Shown: positions 13,893 to 25,545, counted from the stretch's first letter. The stretch: DNA of 58,689 bases from Dicyema japonicum (GCA_011109175.1 RDEW01000008.1:270822-329510), one strand, 5' to 3'. Notes: generated by a model from the sequence alone, not told the origin. A program made the numbers and translations.

Positions 13893-16260
13893 TGTGAAGA
13901 ATAATTTGTGGTTATTTCGAAGGCAAAAAGTGTCGAACAATCAAATATCGAAATCTCCTTTGTCTTTACACGGCCGCTGTGGTAAGCATAACCACTGTGC
14001 GACCAGAAAGTTTCACAGAAACATTCTTTGATTTGCTGTAAGTTCCTCTAAATAACCACTGCTGGGTTGATATGCGCGCATGGTTATTCTTTCGTTTAGA
14101 ACTAGACTTTCGTCTATTACTACAATCATTCCTTCACCACCTATCATTGATTGTATGGATAATACCGTTTTTGATATGATTGTTGCAATCAATGAATGCG
14201 CATAGATCTTTTATAGGGAAATGTCCCCTTTTCTTGTAACAATTTAATTGAATCTTCATTATTTTGAGGCAGAAGACGGATTAATGGGTTGTCGTATAAA
14301 CAATAAACACAAAGTGAGATATTTAAAATAAAAAATTCAAAAAAATAAATTAAATATAAATCAATCGTACAATTTTTTTTATTTTAATATTAGCTTTTTA
14401 ACTAAAAATCACAATATATTGATTTTGACGCTGAAATGTGGCTACCTGTCTTTACAGCATATGATGTTTGAAAGAAGTGATACGAGGATGTCATCTAATC
14501 TTCTTTATAAGAGGACAAAGACCTAAGAAATTTCTAATGAGATTCTGGATACACGATGGAGGCTTTTCGACCATATTCTGCGACTGAAATTAGTAAAAAA
14601 GGTCATCAACAAATTCTCTGTGTTTTTGTGCACTAACCTCTATAACTTTTATACAATTTCTCCCCCACATTGACTCTAACAATAATTCAGCCTTTGTTTC
14701 CAATCTACTATTGTGGGGATATTAGGTGGTCAAATTGATCCTACTATGAGACGGATCTCACTAATAAAGTGATTGATCCCAAAAAAATTATCAAATGTGT
14801 TTTACTTTAGTAAAGTTAATAAATTCCGCATATTAGATTCAGTCAANTGCTATTGTGGGGATATTAGGTTGTCAAATTGATCCTACTATGAGACGGATCT
14901 CACTAATAAAGTGATTGATCCCAAAAAAATTATCAAATGTGTTTTATTTTAGTAAAGTTAATAAATTCCGCATATTAAATTTAGTCAAGATTGCTTTAAT
15001 ATCGAAATGATATCTGAACCATCACAAAAGTTCTTGTATCTCCCGCTAGCTGGGTCCGATCTCCCAAAAAATTCAAAACCCTTTTCTTTCTTTAGTATAT
15101 AGTTCCTCCGAAAAAAATTAGCTTGATCCGTCCCGTAGTTTGGGAGNGTCTGAAGACATAGGCTGTGAGGAGTAATTTGTGGTTATTTCGAAGGCAAAAA
15201 GTGTCGAACAAGCATATATCGAAATCTCCTTTGTTTTTATAAGGCCGCTGTGGTAAGCATAACCACTGTGCGACCAGGAATTTCCACATAAAACATTTTT
15301 TAATTTGCTGCAATTTCCTCTAAATAACCATTGCTGGGTTAATATGCGCCCATGGTTATTCTTTCGTTTAGAAATAGCCTTTCATCTATTTCTACAATCA
15401 TTCCTACACCACCTATCATTGATTTTATGTATGAAACCGTTTTTGATATGATTGTTGCAATCAATGAATGCGCACAGATCTTTTATAGGGAAATATCCCC
15501 TTTTCTTGTAACAATTTAATTGAATCTTCATTATTTGAGGCAGAAGACGAATTGATAGGTTGTCGCATGAAGAATAAACACAAAGTGGGATATTTTAAAT
15601 AAAAAATTCAAAAAATAAATTAAAATATAAATCAATTGTAAAATTTTTTTTATTTTAATATTAGCTTTTTAACTAAAAATCACAATATATTGATTTTGAC
15701 GCTGAAATGTGGCTACCTGTCTTTACAGCATAAGATGTTTGAAAGAAGTGATACGAGGATGTCATCTAATCTTTTTTATCTAAGAAATTTCTAATGAGAT
15801 TCTGGATATACGATGGAGGCTTTTCGGCCATATTCTGCGACTGAAATTAGTAAAAAAGGTCATCAGCTAATTCTCTGTGTTTTTGTGCACTAACCTCTAT
15901 AACTTTTATACAATTTCTCCCCCACATTGACTCTAACAGTAATTCAGCCTTTGTTTCCAATCTACTATTGTGGGGATATTAGGTTGTCAAATTGATCCTA
16001 CTATGAGACGGATCTCACTAATAAAGTGATTGATCCCAAAAAATTATCAAATGTGTTTTATTTTAGTAAAGTTAATAAATTCCGCATATTAAATTTAGTC
16101 AAGATTGCTTTAATATCGAAATGATATCTGAACCATCACAAAAGTTCATGTATCTCCCGCTAGCTGGGTCCGATCTCCCAAAAAATTCAAAACCTTTTTC
16201 TTTCTTTAGTATATAGTTCCTCCGAAAAAAATTAGCTTGATCCGTCCCGTAGTTTGGGAG
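13893..16260 (-). mobile_element. Merlin (IS1595/ISXO2-like) DNA transposon relic, present in two to three assembled copies
   Basis: On the minus strand, the copy near 15370-15410 reads IGGVGMIVEIDERLF, the catalytic-Asp motif of ISXO2-like/Merlin transposases (IGGxGxIVEIDExxF). Upstream, around 15500-15540, another frame reads EDSIKLLQEKGIFP, like the Merlin N-terminus. Stops and shifts break the protein. The same sequence occurs at 13893-14846 (reading VVIDESLV) and 15148-16260, with a partial third piece at 14848-15146; single Ns sit at 14847 and 15147. The multiplicity is probably an assembly effect. Terminal inverted repeats were not found. Confidence 0.55.
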
Positions 16261-16289
16261 ATCTGGTCCCCTAGAAAAGCAATTTCGAT

Positions 16290-16560
16290 TATTTGGAATG
16301 GATCATCGACTATGTTAAGCAAATTACTCAAGATTTTGAAGGTCTTGGGACTGACTTGAGATTACTTAAAATCTTTATAAAGCTAATTAAGTTTATTTAC
16401 ATTATTTAAAACGCTGTATAACTTATTAAANATCAACTATGTTAAGCAAATTACTCAAGATTTTGAAAATCCTGGGACTGACTTGAGATTACTTAAAATC
16501 TTTATAAAGCTAATTAAGATTATTTACATTATTTAAAATACTGTATAACTTATTAAACAC
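16290..16560. repeat. N-joined duplicate of about 130 bp
   Basis: Sequence before and after the N at 16431 is near-identical and starts atcaactatgttaagcaaat. A short related piece recurs at 30635-30665. No gene. Confidence 0.85.
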
Positions 16561-16975
16561 CTCAGAGTACATGGATTTGTCAGTTACCCTCCATAAAATG
16601 TCCACATTTTTCGACCAAAGAAGTAACCGATTGCAACCAGACGGTACTCTTAGTATTACTTACAATTATAATGAATTTTAGTTATATTATATCTCACTTT
16701 TGAAAAAGTTTTTTGACCACGTGCTTTCTAGCTTTTTGTGGGACACTTTTATTTTGATTTAAAGTGCTTAGGAGACTTGAAATAAGTATTTTATTATTGC
16801 ATTTGTAGGAAGAAAAGTGTTTAAATAAACAGTTTAAAAAAATCAAGTTTTGATTTTTTACCCACGTGGGCTGTCTCCCATTGTCCCCCATCTCAGGGAT
16901 CTCTGGGTTCTTGTATTAATGCCTAGAAATGATTAAAGTTGAAAGTTTATGAAATTAACATTGAAGGTCACGCCA
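16561..16975. other. No recognisable gene
   Basis: A minus-strand open stretch (16694-16891) rich in Lys and Asn has no recognised motif. Confidence 0.4.
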
Positions 16976-16976
16976 C

Positions 16977-18010
16977 TTGACAGGAGTGATATTAATCGAA
17001 ATTTCACGAAACTCAAAGTCTTCATTTGTGATCCCTGGGAGACCTAAGGTCAGGACAAGTATGCCAGTCTTAAAGGGGCAACATATATGCAAGTGCGTAG
17101 CCGAAAAAAGTTGGGGCAAGTGGGGTCAAATCCCGGAGAANGACTACAAGAATACCTTCACAGGATTCAAATTTGGCTAAATTATAACCGGCTTGATATA
17201 TCGATTGAAAAATCTTCTTCGTCCTTATTTACCTCAGAGAAACGACTTGGACAAATGACAGTGGATATATTTATCAACCAGACAAAAATACATTTCACAA
17301 AGAAACTGAAAATCTTGGGGATCACCTTCGACACAAACATTTCCTTTTCATCTCATATCTCCGGGATGTCAAGAAGCTGCTCAAGAATTCTAGGGATAAT
17401 CAAATCTATTTTTGATGATATTAAGACCTTCTTCAAGCATTGAAATTATTGTACAAACAATTAATTGAGCGATCTGTCAGCTATGCCTTTGTGTCATAGA
17501 GAATCAATCTGTACTGGACAAACAAACAAACAATCAGCGACATTCAGTCATTGACATACACTACTATTAATAATCTCGGGGAACTAATTCCCTCATCACT
17601 TGAAGACCTTATCTCACAAAATGAAAGGGATTTGCTTCCCTGCGCAGTCAGTGCAACTCNAGAGAATCAATCTTTCCTGGACAAACAAACAAACAATCAG
17701 CGACATTCAGTCATTGACATACACTACTATTAGTAATCTCGGGGAACTAATTCCCTCATCACTTGATGACCTTATCTCACGAAAAGAAAGGGATTTGCTT
17801 CCCTGCGCAGTCAGTGCAACTCCCAGCAGTACACAGCCATGAGGTGTTTTATGAGAAGTGTATACATCACCCCTCTCCAATTTCCTTTTTCCAAATAATC
17901 CGGCCTACATAGAAGTTGCATTAGATCCTAGAAGGCTCACAAGACGAAAATGAGAAATTTGATAGAGGCCTTCGAGATCACTTAATTATTTTAGTAATTA
18001 AATTAACTAT
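16977..18010 (+). pseudogene. Family J LINE, 3' half, broken and duplicated
   Basis: The frame at 17087-17443 contains LQEYLHRIQIWLNYN, then KLKILGITFDTNISFSSHI. This is the post-palm region of jockey/CR1 reverse transcriptases, where L.RI..WL..N and KYLGI.FD are diagnostic. After a stop, LLYKQLIERSVSYAFVS continues the thumb, and NLGELIPSSLEDLI follows. The end near 17980 (gatcacttaatt) matches the protein end of the copy at 7499. Single Ns at 17141 and 17660 join pieces; around 17660 about 140 bp are duplicated. Not functional. Confidence 0.7.
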
Positions 18011-18049
18011 TGGTGTTCTTGGGTAAGTAATAATGCAAACATGGCCACG

Positions 18050-18420
18050 TGATGCTATGTGGATGGTTTGTCAAAAATTATTTTCCATCCTTTCCGATTG
18101 CGTCATTGGATCCACCTTACTGAGGAGACGCTCGTCTGACCGGCATCAAAAGGAACCAACTATTCTTCCCCGGAGGACAATGCCGTTACCTGGAGACAAG
18201 TTCTGGTGGAACGAGTCGGGATCAAGGAGTTAGTTAGTTTGGTTCCNTTATTTTCCATCCTTTCCGATTGCGTCATTGGATCCACCTTACTGAGGAGACG
18301 CTCGCCTGACCGGCATCAAAAGGAATCAACTATTCTTCCCCTAAGGACAATGCCGTTACCTGGAGACAAGTTCTGGTGGAACGAGTCGGGATCAAGGAGT
18401 TAGTTAGTTTGGTTCCCTTT
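18050..18420. repeat. N-joined duplicate, unit about 160 bp
   Basis: Two near-identical copies on either side of the N at 18247 (unit beginning ttattttccatcctttcc). It lies downstream of the family J fragment and ends with aataaatttaattt, so it may be a retroelement 3' region. No protein family recognised. Confidence 0.8.
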
Positions 18421-18535
18421 GTCCTTGAATAAATTTAATTTAATTGAGGAATAGCGATATAAGAAAATTTTAATTGAATCTAAAATAATATTTTTTTATT
18501 AACATTTAAATTTAAATAAATAATTAGCTTATCAA

Positions 18536-19729
18536 ATGTCGTATAAAGTTATTGTTGCCGAAGAAAATATGTCAGAACATGGGGATATAACTCCTGAAGA
18601 TCACTGGTTTAACTTCTCAGACATTCCAAAAATCGTTGTTATTGGTGACCACGGGTATTCTACTTTTTTGAAACCTAGTTGTGGAAAAACATCCTTTATT
18701 AATTACTTTCTAAAGAGAAGTGGAAGCAGGCCGACCAGGTCAGTTAAAGCTTTCGGTATTTTTGTGGCTTGTTATAAACAGATTTGTCAAAATATTCTTT
18801 TTTCAACCTCCAAATAGTGGACACTCCTGGACTGGACATTATGAGGTGGATCGATGTGAGCGAAGATAGTAAAAACTTCCGAAAATTGGTGAAAAATTGC
18901 CTGAATCTGATCTGCCTTATCGACATCCATGTAATAGAGACATTTATTCCAGTATCAACTCCCTGGGACCATTGTCCCTCTGGCAGAGTTTATCAATTTG
19001 ACCGTGAAGCTGGAACCTAATGTGAACATCACGATAATTCACCACAAACATGACCTTTTATACATAAACTCATACGAAGAGAGTCTGGGTCACATAAAGT
19101 CCTGCGTGGACTCGTGTCTCCAGATCCCTTCCCATAAAAGTCGTGAAATACTGTTTGATCCCTTTTCATACTAGATACACATGCACCAGTACCACAGATT
19201 TATCAATTATCGTAAACTTTACTCACATTTTGAGTCCCCACGTGCGCGTTCATCACGACCTGAGGAAGCTACTAACAGAGTTCATCACGGTATCCTGTTA
19301 TTGTAATAATTAGAGGTCGAACCTAGAAAAGGGGTTCATTTTGGACAAGTTCACAAAGACATTGATTCTGTCGGAACCTAGTAATTTCGTAATCAAAGAC
19401 TGCGAGATGTGCTGCCGCATAGCTGGACTCTCTGGGATAATGAGCAGTTCCGTGGAGTTGTAGACTTTAATTTCAAGTAGGAGAAATTTTGAGCCCACCC
19501 CTATATCCTCGATCTTCGAATTCAACCACTGCATCTTTTGTTACAGGGAACTCACCCCCGATCTAGTTTTGATGTACCAGACCAATCTGTACAAGGAAGG
19601 TGGATCATTGAATGACTTTTAGGGAGTTGTGAGCATAATTTTAACTGTCTGAAGGAACTGGTAGTCAAATTGCTTAAATGCTTCACTGTGTATGGTGGGA
19701 CCATTATGAATGAAAAACATTCTCTCTGA
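18536..19729 (+). CDS. RRAGC/D: RagC/RagD-like GTPase
   Basis: Rag GTPases pair as RagA/B with RagC/D on the lysosome and recruit TORC1 when amino acids are present. Eight exons (18536-18654, 18679-18755, 18782-18930, 18953-19152, 19175-19289, 19314-19456, 19481-19599, 19623-19729) join in frame to 342 residues. The seven introns are 24, 26, 22, 22, 24, 24 and 23 nt, all GT-AG. Removing the first restores the P-loop GDHGCGKTS (about 37-45). DTPG (79-82) follows SFFNLQIV, the counterpart of the RagC SFVNFQIWDFPG segment. The C-terminal roadblock-like region matches RagC in order: YTCTSTTDLSII, LEKGFILDK, EMCCRIAGL and EHNFNCLKE. It is shorter and more diverged than vertebrate RagC (about 400). 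RagA/B is less likely given the C-terminal motifs. Confidence 0.85.
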
Positions 19730-19829
19730 TTATTATTTTAAAATCATTTACTTTACAAGATATTACATTTTTCTAACAATTTCTGTATTATTATTTAGAA
19801 TGCTCGATAATTAACATTATAATTACAGT

Positions 19830-19945
19830 TAGCTATCTGTTGAAGGTGCAATGAGAACTTAGATCCAGTCAATTGTGTTGAAAAGGACTCTCGAAAGCAT
19901 GCTAATAACACGAACATGGGATGAAGGTTTCTGATAAAGAGTACA
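19830..19945 (+). pseudogene. Family A (R2-like) LINE, extreme C-terminal tail
   Basis: The frame reads IQSIVLKRTLESMLI with one stop upstream, matching the tail of family A copies at 45040-45110 and 48920-49020. Only about 110 bp can be assigned. It lies just downstream of the RagC/D gene. Confidence 0.5.
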
Positions 19946-20258
19946 CCTCTGCTACCTGGTAACTTGAGGTACTGGAATGCTGTGAGGACATTCCACTAGA
20001 CTCTAACAGAGATATTTCGACTGACTCTGATTTATACATAAATACTCGGCTCACTACTAGGTGACACCAAGGATATTTATCAAAGGAAAACTGGCTACCA
20101 TATACTTCAAAAAATGTACAACATCTAGATAAGAAGCATGGATCACTGAAACTTTTTCAGACTGTACGTATATCGGATCCAACCTTCAGGACGTGTCCAA
20201 AAAGTCTCCAACAAGAGCTAATTATCTTGTGGCTTAATGGTGTACAGTCACATTTATT

Positions 20259-21254
20259 TTACAGTCCATTCCGCGAGATCTTGGATGGCCAGGACATTCC
20301 AGTTATGTTTCTTAGATGATTCCTGTGAAATGAGTCTAGCCTCTCCAATTCCTCTTTAGAGGTGGCCCAGGTCCCAGAGTTGTATAGTAGGATTGGTTTG
20401 ATAAGAGTGTCGTATAACATAATCCTTTGTTTTATGTTATACCCTTTCCGTTTTAGCAAAAGATTTTTCAGCCTGTGTAATGCCGCATTTGCCAATGTTT
20501 TTCTCCGTATGATGTCTTCGCTATCTCCTAGTAAAGAGCCAAGTTTCTTTATGTGTCTCCATTTCTCTTCGAGTGAGTTATTCATTCGTCTTATTTCTGT
20601 CCGTTCTGTTTTTTCCCTGTTCAAGGTGAGAAACCATTTCCCTAGTATATCTGGTGCTTTTTCTAGTACATGCTCCAGGAGTTCTTTGTCTTCAGAAATT
20701 AGGTCGACATCATCAGCATAAATCACCTTCTATTCTTCCTTGGTATAATGGTCTCAGTTCCCTCATAGCAGCCTCCAAGTATATTGTGAATAGTAGCGGA
20801 GAAAGGGAGTCTCCTTGAGGAGTGCCTGTGTTTGTTTCAAATTTTCTTGAGTAGGTTTTTCCGACTCTCACAAGGAGCTCTGTGTTAGATAGAAGGATTT
20901 GGATCATTCTTAGACTCGATTCGTCAATAAACCCTTCCAGCACTGTCATCAATTTGTTCCTGTTAATTGAGTCAAAGGCTTTTGATAGATCTATTCCCAA
21001 AATGTGGGTGGCATTGCAATATCTTTGATGTATCGCACATCTCCATATGTGACTCCAGACTGCATCAGCTGTTGATCTTCCTTCTCTGAGCCCACTTTGA
21101 CTTTCGGGTAGGTATTCATAGGCGGGTCCTTTATTCGTTTCAATACAATGTTAGCTAAGACTTTCCGTAGAGAATTTGATAATATATAGGTCGTAAGTTT
21201 TCAACCGGTCTTTTGGATTTATTGGGTTTTTGTATAGGTATTAGTAATCTCGTT
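20259..21254 (-). pseudogene. Family C LINE reverse transcriptase, two frames
   Basis: Minus-strand frames 20713-21000 and 20259-20726 together carry the reverse-transcriptase core: GIDLSKAFDSINR, TPQGDSLSPLLFTIYLEAA and MIYADDVDLIS, then the thumb with KLGSLLGDSEDI and LLYNSGTWATSKEE, ending LRNITGMSWPSKIS. The YADD catalytic pair is present. A frameshift near 20715-20730 separates the palm motifs. Further minus-strand motifs continue weakly to about 21254. This is the best preserved family C reverse transcriptase in the window but is not intact. Confidence 0.8.
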
Positions 21255-21480
21255 CCCAGGGGCAAAGTTGAGTTAGTTAAAACATTTCATTTAGTAATGT
21301 AGCGATTCGAATCAATATCAAGCTGTAAATATTTAATTTTTAACGTTTTGTCACTTGAAACTTGAAAAAAACGCACGTTTTTCTTCCTCTTTTAATGATA
21401 GCTCGTTTCTAGTTATTTCGTACTCAGCAAAAGGATTCCTCACCCAATCATAGAGTTCAACTGACATGGGTGAAAAATAA

Positions 21481-21786
21481 TTATTCGCACATGTAAATGG
21501 TGACTCCAAATGGTCTACAATTTNCATAACGGACCGTCCAATTAATGATCGTGGAAAGACGAGGTGAGCAGACGGATAAGTCCGGAGATGTCACCATGTC
21601 CTTCGTGTTGTATGGTGTCCTAGTGTTCTTTATCGGGTTGTTGATGATTATTAAGTTTTGCATTTGGGATAGTAGCAGGTTTCCTCTGTTATCAGCGGAT
21701 TGGTAGCGGAACCAAGAAGGGTGCTTCGCATTAAGGTCTCCACATAAAAGCAATAGATGACCGACACTTTCATGCAACAAAATCAA
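21481..21786 (-). pseudogene. Family J LINE, AP endonuclease fragment
   Basis: The frame reads LLLCGDLNAKHPSWF, then NRGNLLLSQMQNLIIINN, then SPDLSVCSPRL. These are the GDxNAKHxxW, NxRGxxL and SPDL motifs of the apurinic-like endonuclease of jockey-type LINEs. A single N at 21524 lies near the C-terminal end. The reverse transcriptase is not attached. Confidence 0.75.
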
Positions 21787-22649
21787 TATATGATAATTTT
21801 CTATTTAAAAATTAAATATTTAATTTTTATTTGCCAATATCTTTCCTGAGGAAAAATCCCCTTTTCCAGTAAAAAATTAATAGGTTAATGCATTACTCCC
21901 TATATCAAGCAATAGCAAACTATAACAACAGAAATAGAGCCCGTAGAGTCAATCCTTCTACCGAAAGTACAGATATATTTTGCCGACTTTCCTTATCAGT
22001 GTTTATCTATTCACCAAAGGATGCTAACCTTGGAGACCTGCTGCGGTAATTGATACGGTCCAAGTGACTGTTAAATTGTTACAGGCGTTTTATGAAACGA
22101 CAGACATGGATCGGACACGGCAGAAACTGCCATGCTTTGCGGATAAGGTCTCTATGACCAACAACTTCTCTTCCTCTGGCTATACCATTTCTAGAGAAAT
22201 CGACCCTTTAAAAAAAAAGATAACTCTTCCCGAAATGCCTACTGTCTTAGACTGTAACTAAAGCGTCACTGCATAAACAGCCAGCTCAGGTTCGGGAATA
22301 TTAACCCCATTTTCTTTTCCACTTTGGCTAAAACAGCCATTTCAGATGACTTTTCAACGTGCTTAGAACTAACTCATGTCTAACTAATGTTCACATGCAA
22401 CTCTTCTCCACATAGGCCCTCAAAGTTCCCATTTGAGTAATTGCTACTACCACCAAGATCTGCACTAGAAACTAGCTCCACCTGTATTCACATGCATGGT
22501 TTCTGCGCTACCTCCACGCTCTCCTACTCGTTGTGGCCTATCTTTAGCAGGTAAAACTTATCTTGCTACAACGTCCCGGTATAGGTCAGACGCTACAGCG
22601 CCATCCATTTTCAAGGCCAGTTAATTTGACTAGTGAGTTATTGCACACT

Positions 22650-23887
22650 CCTTAGAGCAGAGGTTGTCAAACGGTGTGCCGCGGCACACTAAGTGTGCCG
22701 CAAGACAATTTCTAGTGTGCCGCCTTCCAAATACAAATTTGAATAAATTTATATACATTTTTGACCTAATTAATTTAAAAAGATAAACGAATTAAAATAA
22801 TTACTAAAATTAAAATAATCATTTTTTTATTATACATTAAATGACATTTACATTGGTTAACCATTGTTCCTTCCAAATACAAATTTGAATAAATTTATAT
22901 ACATTTTTGACCTAATTAATTTAAAAAGATAAACGAATTAAAATAATTACTAAAATTAAAATAATCATTTTTTTATTATACATTAAATGACATTTACATT
23001 GGTTAACCATTGTTTATTAATTTTTTAATAACATGTCGCATCAACGTGCTTATGGGTAAATCAGTTCGTCGTTCTTATAGAGATTCTTATTTGTCATTTG
23101 GATGTATATGCAAAATAAAAATAAACTACCTCAATGTCTAATTTGCATGGATTTTTTGGCAAGTGATGCTATGGTTCCTAGCAAACTAAAGAGACATTTT
23201 ACTTCCAAGCATCCGGAATATTCCGAAAAATCTGTGGATTATTTTATCCATTTGAAAAAAACAACTTAAGTATTATTTGGTTTTTACTATGAATCGTAGA
23301 TCTAGTCAAATGATGTTCAGTGAAACTTTTTTAAACACAAAGGAATCATTGAAATGTTCATACCTGATTTCAGAAGTGATATCAAAACAACTAAAACCTC
23401 ATAATATTGGCGAAAACTTGATAATCCCTGCTTGTCGTATTATTGCTCGGACTATGTTTGGTCATAAATATGAACAAAAAATAATGAAGATACCTTTGTC
23501 AGATAATACTGTTTCTCGTCGGATTTGTGCTGAAATGCGAGTGCCTTTGGTATCCATTCGACCTGATATTGATGATATATGCAAAAACAATAATAATTAA
23601 GAATTCATTTTTTATTAATAAAAATTTGGGCATTAAATTACCAATTTTTGTACTTAGTTTTAAACATCTTAAAAAATTAATTTTTTTATTTTTTATGTGT
23701 GCCGTGGATTATTTTTTTTACGATTAGTGTTTATTAATAAAAATTTGGGCATTAAATTACCAATTTTTGTACTTAGTTTTAAACATCTTAAAAAATTAAT
23801 TTTTTTATTTTTTATGTGTGCCGTGGATTATTTTTTTTACGATTAGTGTGCCGCGAGAATTATTTTTTGAAAAGCTCTGCCTTAGAG
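22650..23887 (+). mobile_element. hAT (ZBED/SCAND3-like) transposon, 1222 bp, with 8-bp target duplication
   Basis: The element (22658-23879) is bounded by perfect 8-bp copies of CCTTAGAG (22650-22657 and 23880-23887), the hAT target-site length. Its ends are imperfect inverted repeats: CAGAGGTTGTCAAACG against CAGAGCTTTTCAAAAA, each followed inward by a gtgtgccgcgg-like block. It sits inside the 28S segment. Inside are the start of a hAT transposase and two tandem duplications (22723-23012, unit 146 bp; 23611-23848, unit 119 bp). The catalytic core is absent, so it needs transposase in trans. Confidence 0.92.
23102..23600 (+). pseudogene. hAT transposase N-terminus (BED finger), truncated
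   Basis: Frame 23102-23268 has a BED-type finger: CLICMDF, then KLKRHFTSKHPEY. Frame 23277-23600 continues the same protein type: CSYLISEVISKQLKPHNIGE, then IPLSDNTVSRRI. This is the order of ZBED5/SCAND3-like hAT proteins. A stop separates the two frames, and the sequence ends shortly after the TVSRRI motif, before the DDE catalytic residues and the hAT C-terminal dimerisation region. Only about 160 of some 600 residues remain. Confidence 0.85.
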
Positions 23888-24542
23888 GCTTCCAACTACT
23901 AAGGCTAGCTTCCTGTTGTCATAATCAACTGATATTTTTTATGGTATCCTGTGTGCGTCTAGTCAAGCACCTTAACCAGGCGTTTGGTTCATCCCACAGC
24001 GCCAGTCATGATTACCCTAATTGGCCCACTTGGCACCCTTATTTACGTATGACTACACTCAAGTTAGTCACACTTCTCACACGTTTAAAGTTTGAGAATA
24101 GTTTGCACCCGTATAAGCACAAATCCTCTAATCATTCGCTGTAACATATGAAACTAGTCGCCAGCTATCCTGAGAGAAATTTCGGAGAGAACCAGCTACT
24201 AGATGGCTCTATTAGTATTTCGCCCCTATACCCAGCTTCGACAATCGATTTGACGTCAGAATCGCGATAGACCTCCACCAGTGTTTCCACTAGATCATCT
24301 TAACCAGGTATAGTTCGCCATCTTTCGCGTTTTAACTAACTGGCTATCACTCCCTCTACAACCGTAGAATCAAAAAGGAGTGTATGTTACCGACTATATT
24401 GTCACATCTAATCACTTCCATTGCACCGCATGGAATAACTCTATTAGACTTGCTAGTACGGTAATCTCCTTGGTCCGTGTTTCAAGACGGGTCGGATAGA
24501 ACACCCTTGCATGTAAATCAAGCAAATACCAATCCTCAGTGC

Positions 24543-25545
24543 TTACAAGTTGGTTATAAACTGCAGTTCGATTTCATTAAAGAGCGAATTAATACTTTTC
24601 CAGTTCCTTAAAAGTTTGGAAAAACAGTCGACTGTGTGTTTGTGAAAGTCAGGGATTCTGCGAATAATAAAAACAAAAAAGTAGCACTTGGCTACAATCG
24701 CAGGATTTCTTGCCTCTAAATATGCAATTGCCGACAGGGAAAGCATGGATATTAAGTCCCTCAAGGACACTCAGAAAAAATATTTATTAAATAAAATTTA
24801 TTGCAGAACACTACACTCAATTATGTTCAAATGTATTGATGAAACAAATGTCGACCTATATACTTCCTCGGAATGGTTATCCAAAGGAAATAACGGCCCA
24901 CGGAGCGAAGCATTGTACTGTCTTTTGCAAGATAGGAATTTGTTTTTTGCACACACGGGGTCATTATGCAACCATTGTAAAAAATGCAAGAAAACTGTTG
25001 ATCATTTGGCCACTCAGTGTGGTAAAATGCTAAATAGTGATTATCTCCGAAGACATAATGAAGTGGTAAAGTGCATTCATCTTCATCTTTGTCGAATTTA
25101 TGGAATCAAAAGAAGCAGGAAATTGAAAGGACATTCGGTTCAGTCAATATTGACGAATCAAAATGTCGAAATTAGAGTTGACACGTCGATTTTGACAGAA
25201 ACAAAAGTCCAATACAATAAACCTGATATTATTGTGTATGACAAAACAAAGAAGGAAGTAACTTTAATTGAAGTGGGGATTACCTCACAAGACCGACTAA
25301 AGCAAGTTGAGAAACTTCACAAATATGACTTGCTAGCAAATGAACTTTCGCTGCTCTATGAATGCAAGTGAAGATTAGGTTTATTAAAAATATTGAACAT
25401 TGTAGACCGACGGAAACCTTGAAAGATGTGACTACAAGACACATACTTCTTGGGACGAGGATTATAACCAGTGGATGGCTGGCATATCAGTCAAAAAATG
25501 TAGGTCACTTAAATACATCACCAATTAAATATTTAATTTTTAACT
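24543..25545 (+). pseudogene. Family A (R2-like) LINE, C-terminal CCHC and endonuclease domain
   Basis: The open frame 24688-25371 (227 codons) carries ALYCLLQDRNLFF, a knuckle C-x2-C-x8-H-x4-C (CNHC...VDHLATQC), then SDYLRRHNEVV and HLHLCRIYG, and finally KPDIIVYD ... LIEVGITSQD with KYDLLANEL. In R2-clade elements the same order marks the C-terminal CCHC and restriction-like endonuclease, where HN.VV, KPDI and the acidic E/D about 15 residues later are catalytic or structural. The domain is intact in frame, but no reverse transcriptase is attached, so the copy is 5'-truncated. It directly abuts the 28S segment. Confidence 0.82.

Larger units (their letters stand above)
21905..24540 (-). rRNA. 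28S (LSU) rRNA segment, antisense, interrupted by a hAT element
   Basis: The plus strand shows the complement of conserved LSU blocks in correct order: ccttggagacctgctgcgg, ctactaccaccaagatctgc, cacactccttag, catcccacagcgccagt, taaagtttgagaatag, ccagctactagatgg and tccgtgtttcaagacggg. The rRNA is therefore on the minus strand and spans about 1.4 kb once the insertion 22658-23879 is removed. It ends at 21.9 kb on its 3' side before the classical R2 target block, and at about 24.54 kb on its 5' side where family A LINE sequence starts. It cannot be told whether this is a working but divergent rDNA unit or a dead piece; the interruption would inactivate it. Confidence 0.9.

Noticed and set aside
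15092-15313. Minus-strand 73-codon ORF as an independent gene
   Set aside because: It is an out-of-frame part of the Merlin-like relic and crosses the N at 15147.
22064-22261. 65-codon plus-strand frame as a gene
   Set aside because: It reads the antisense strand of conserved 28S rRNA.
23818-24144. 108-codon plus-strand frame
   Set aside because: It covers the hAT right end and antisense 28S, both better explained as such.
24450-24550. Classical R2 insertion site at the 28S/LINE junction
   Set aside because: The 28S text at the junction is near the 5' third of LSU (fttcaagacggg block region), far from the TTAAGG/TAGC R2 site.
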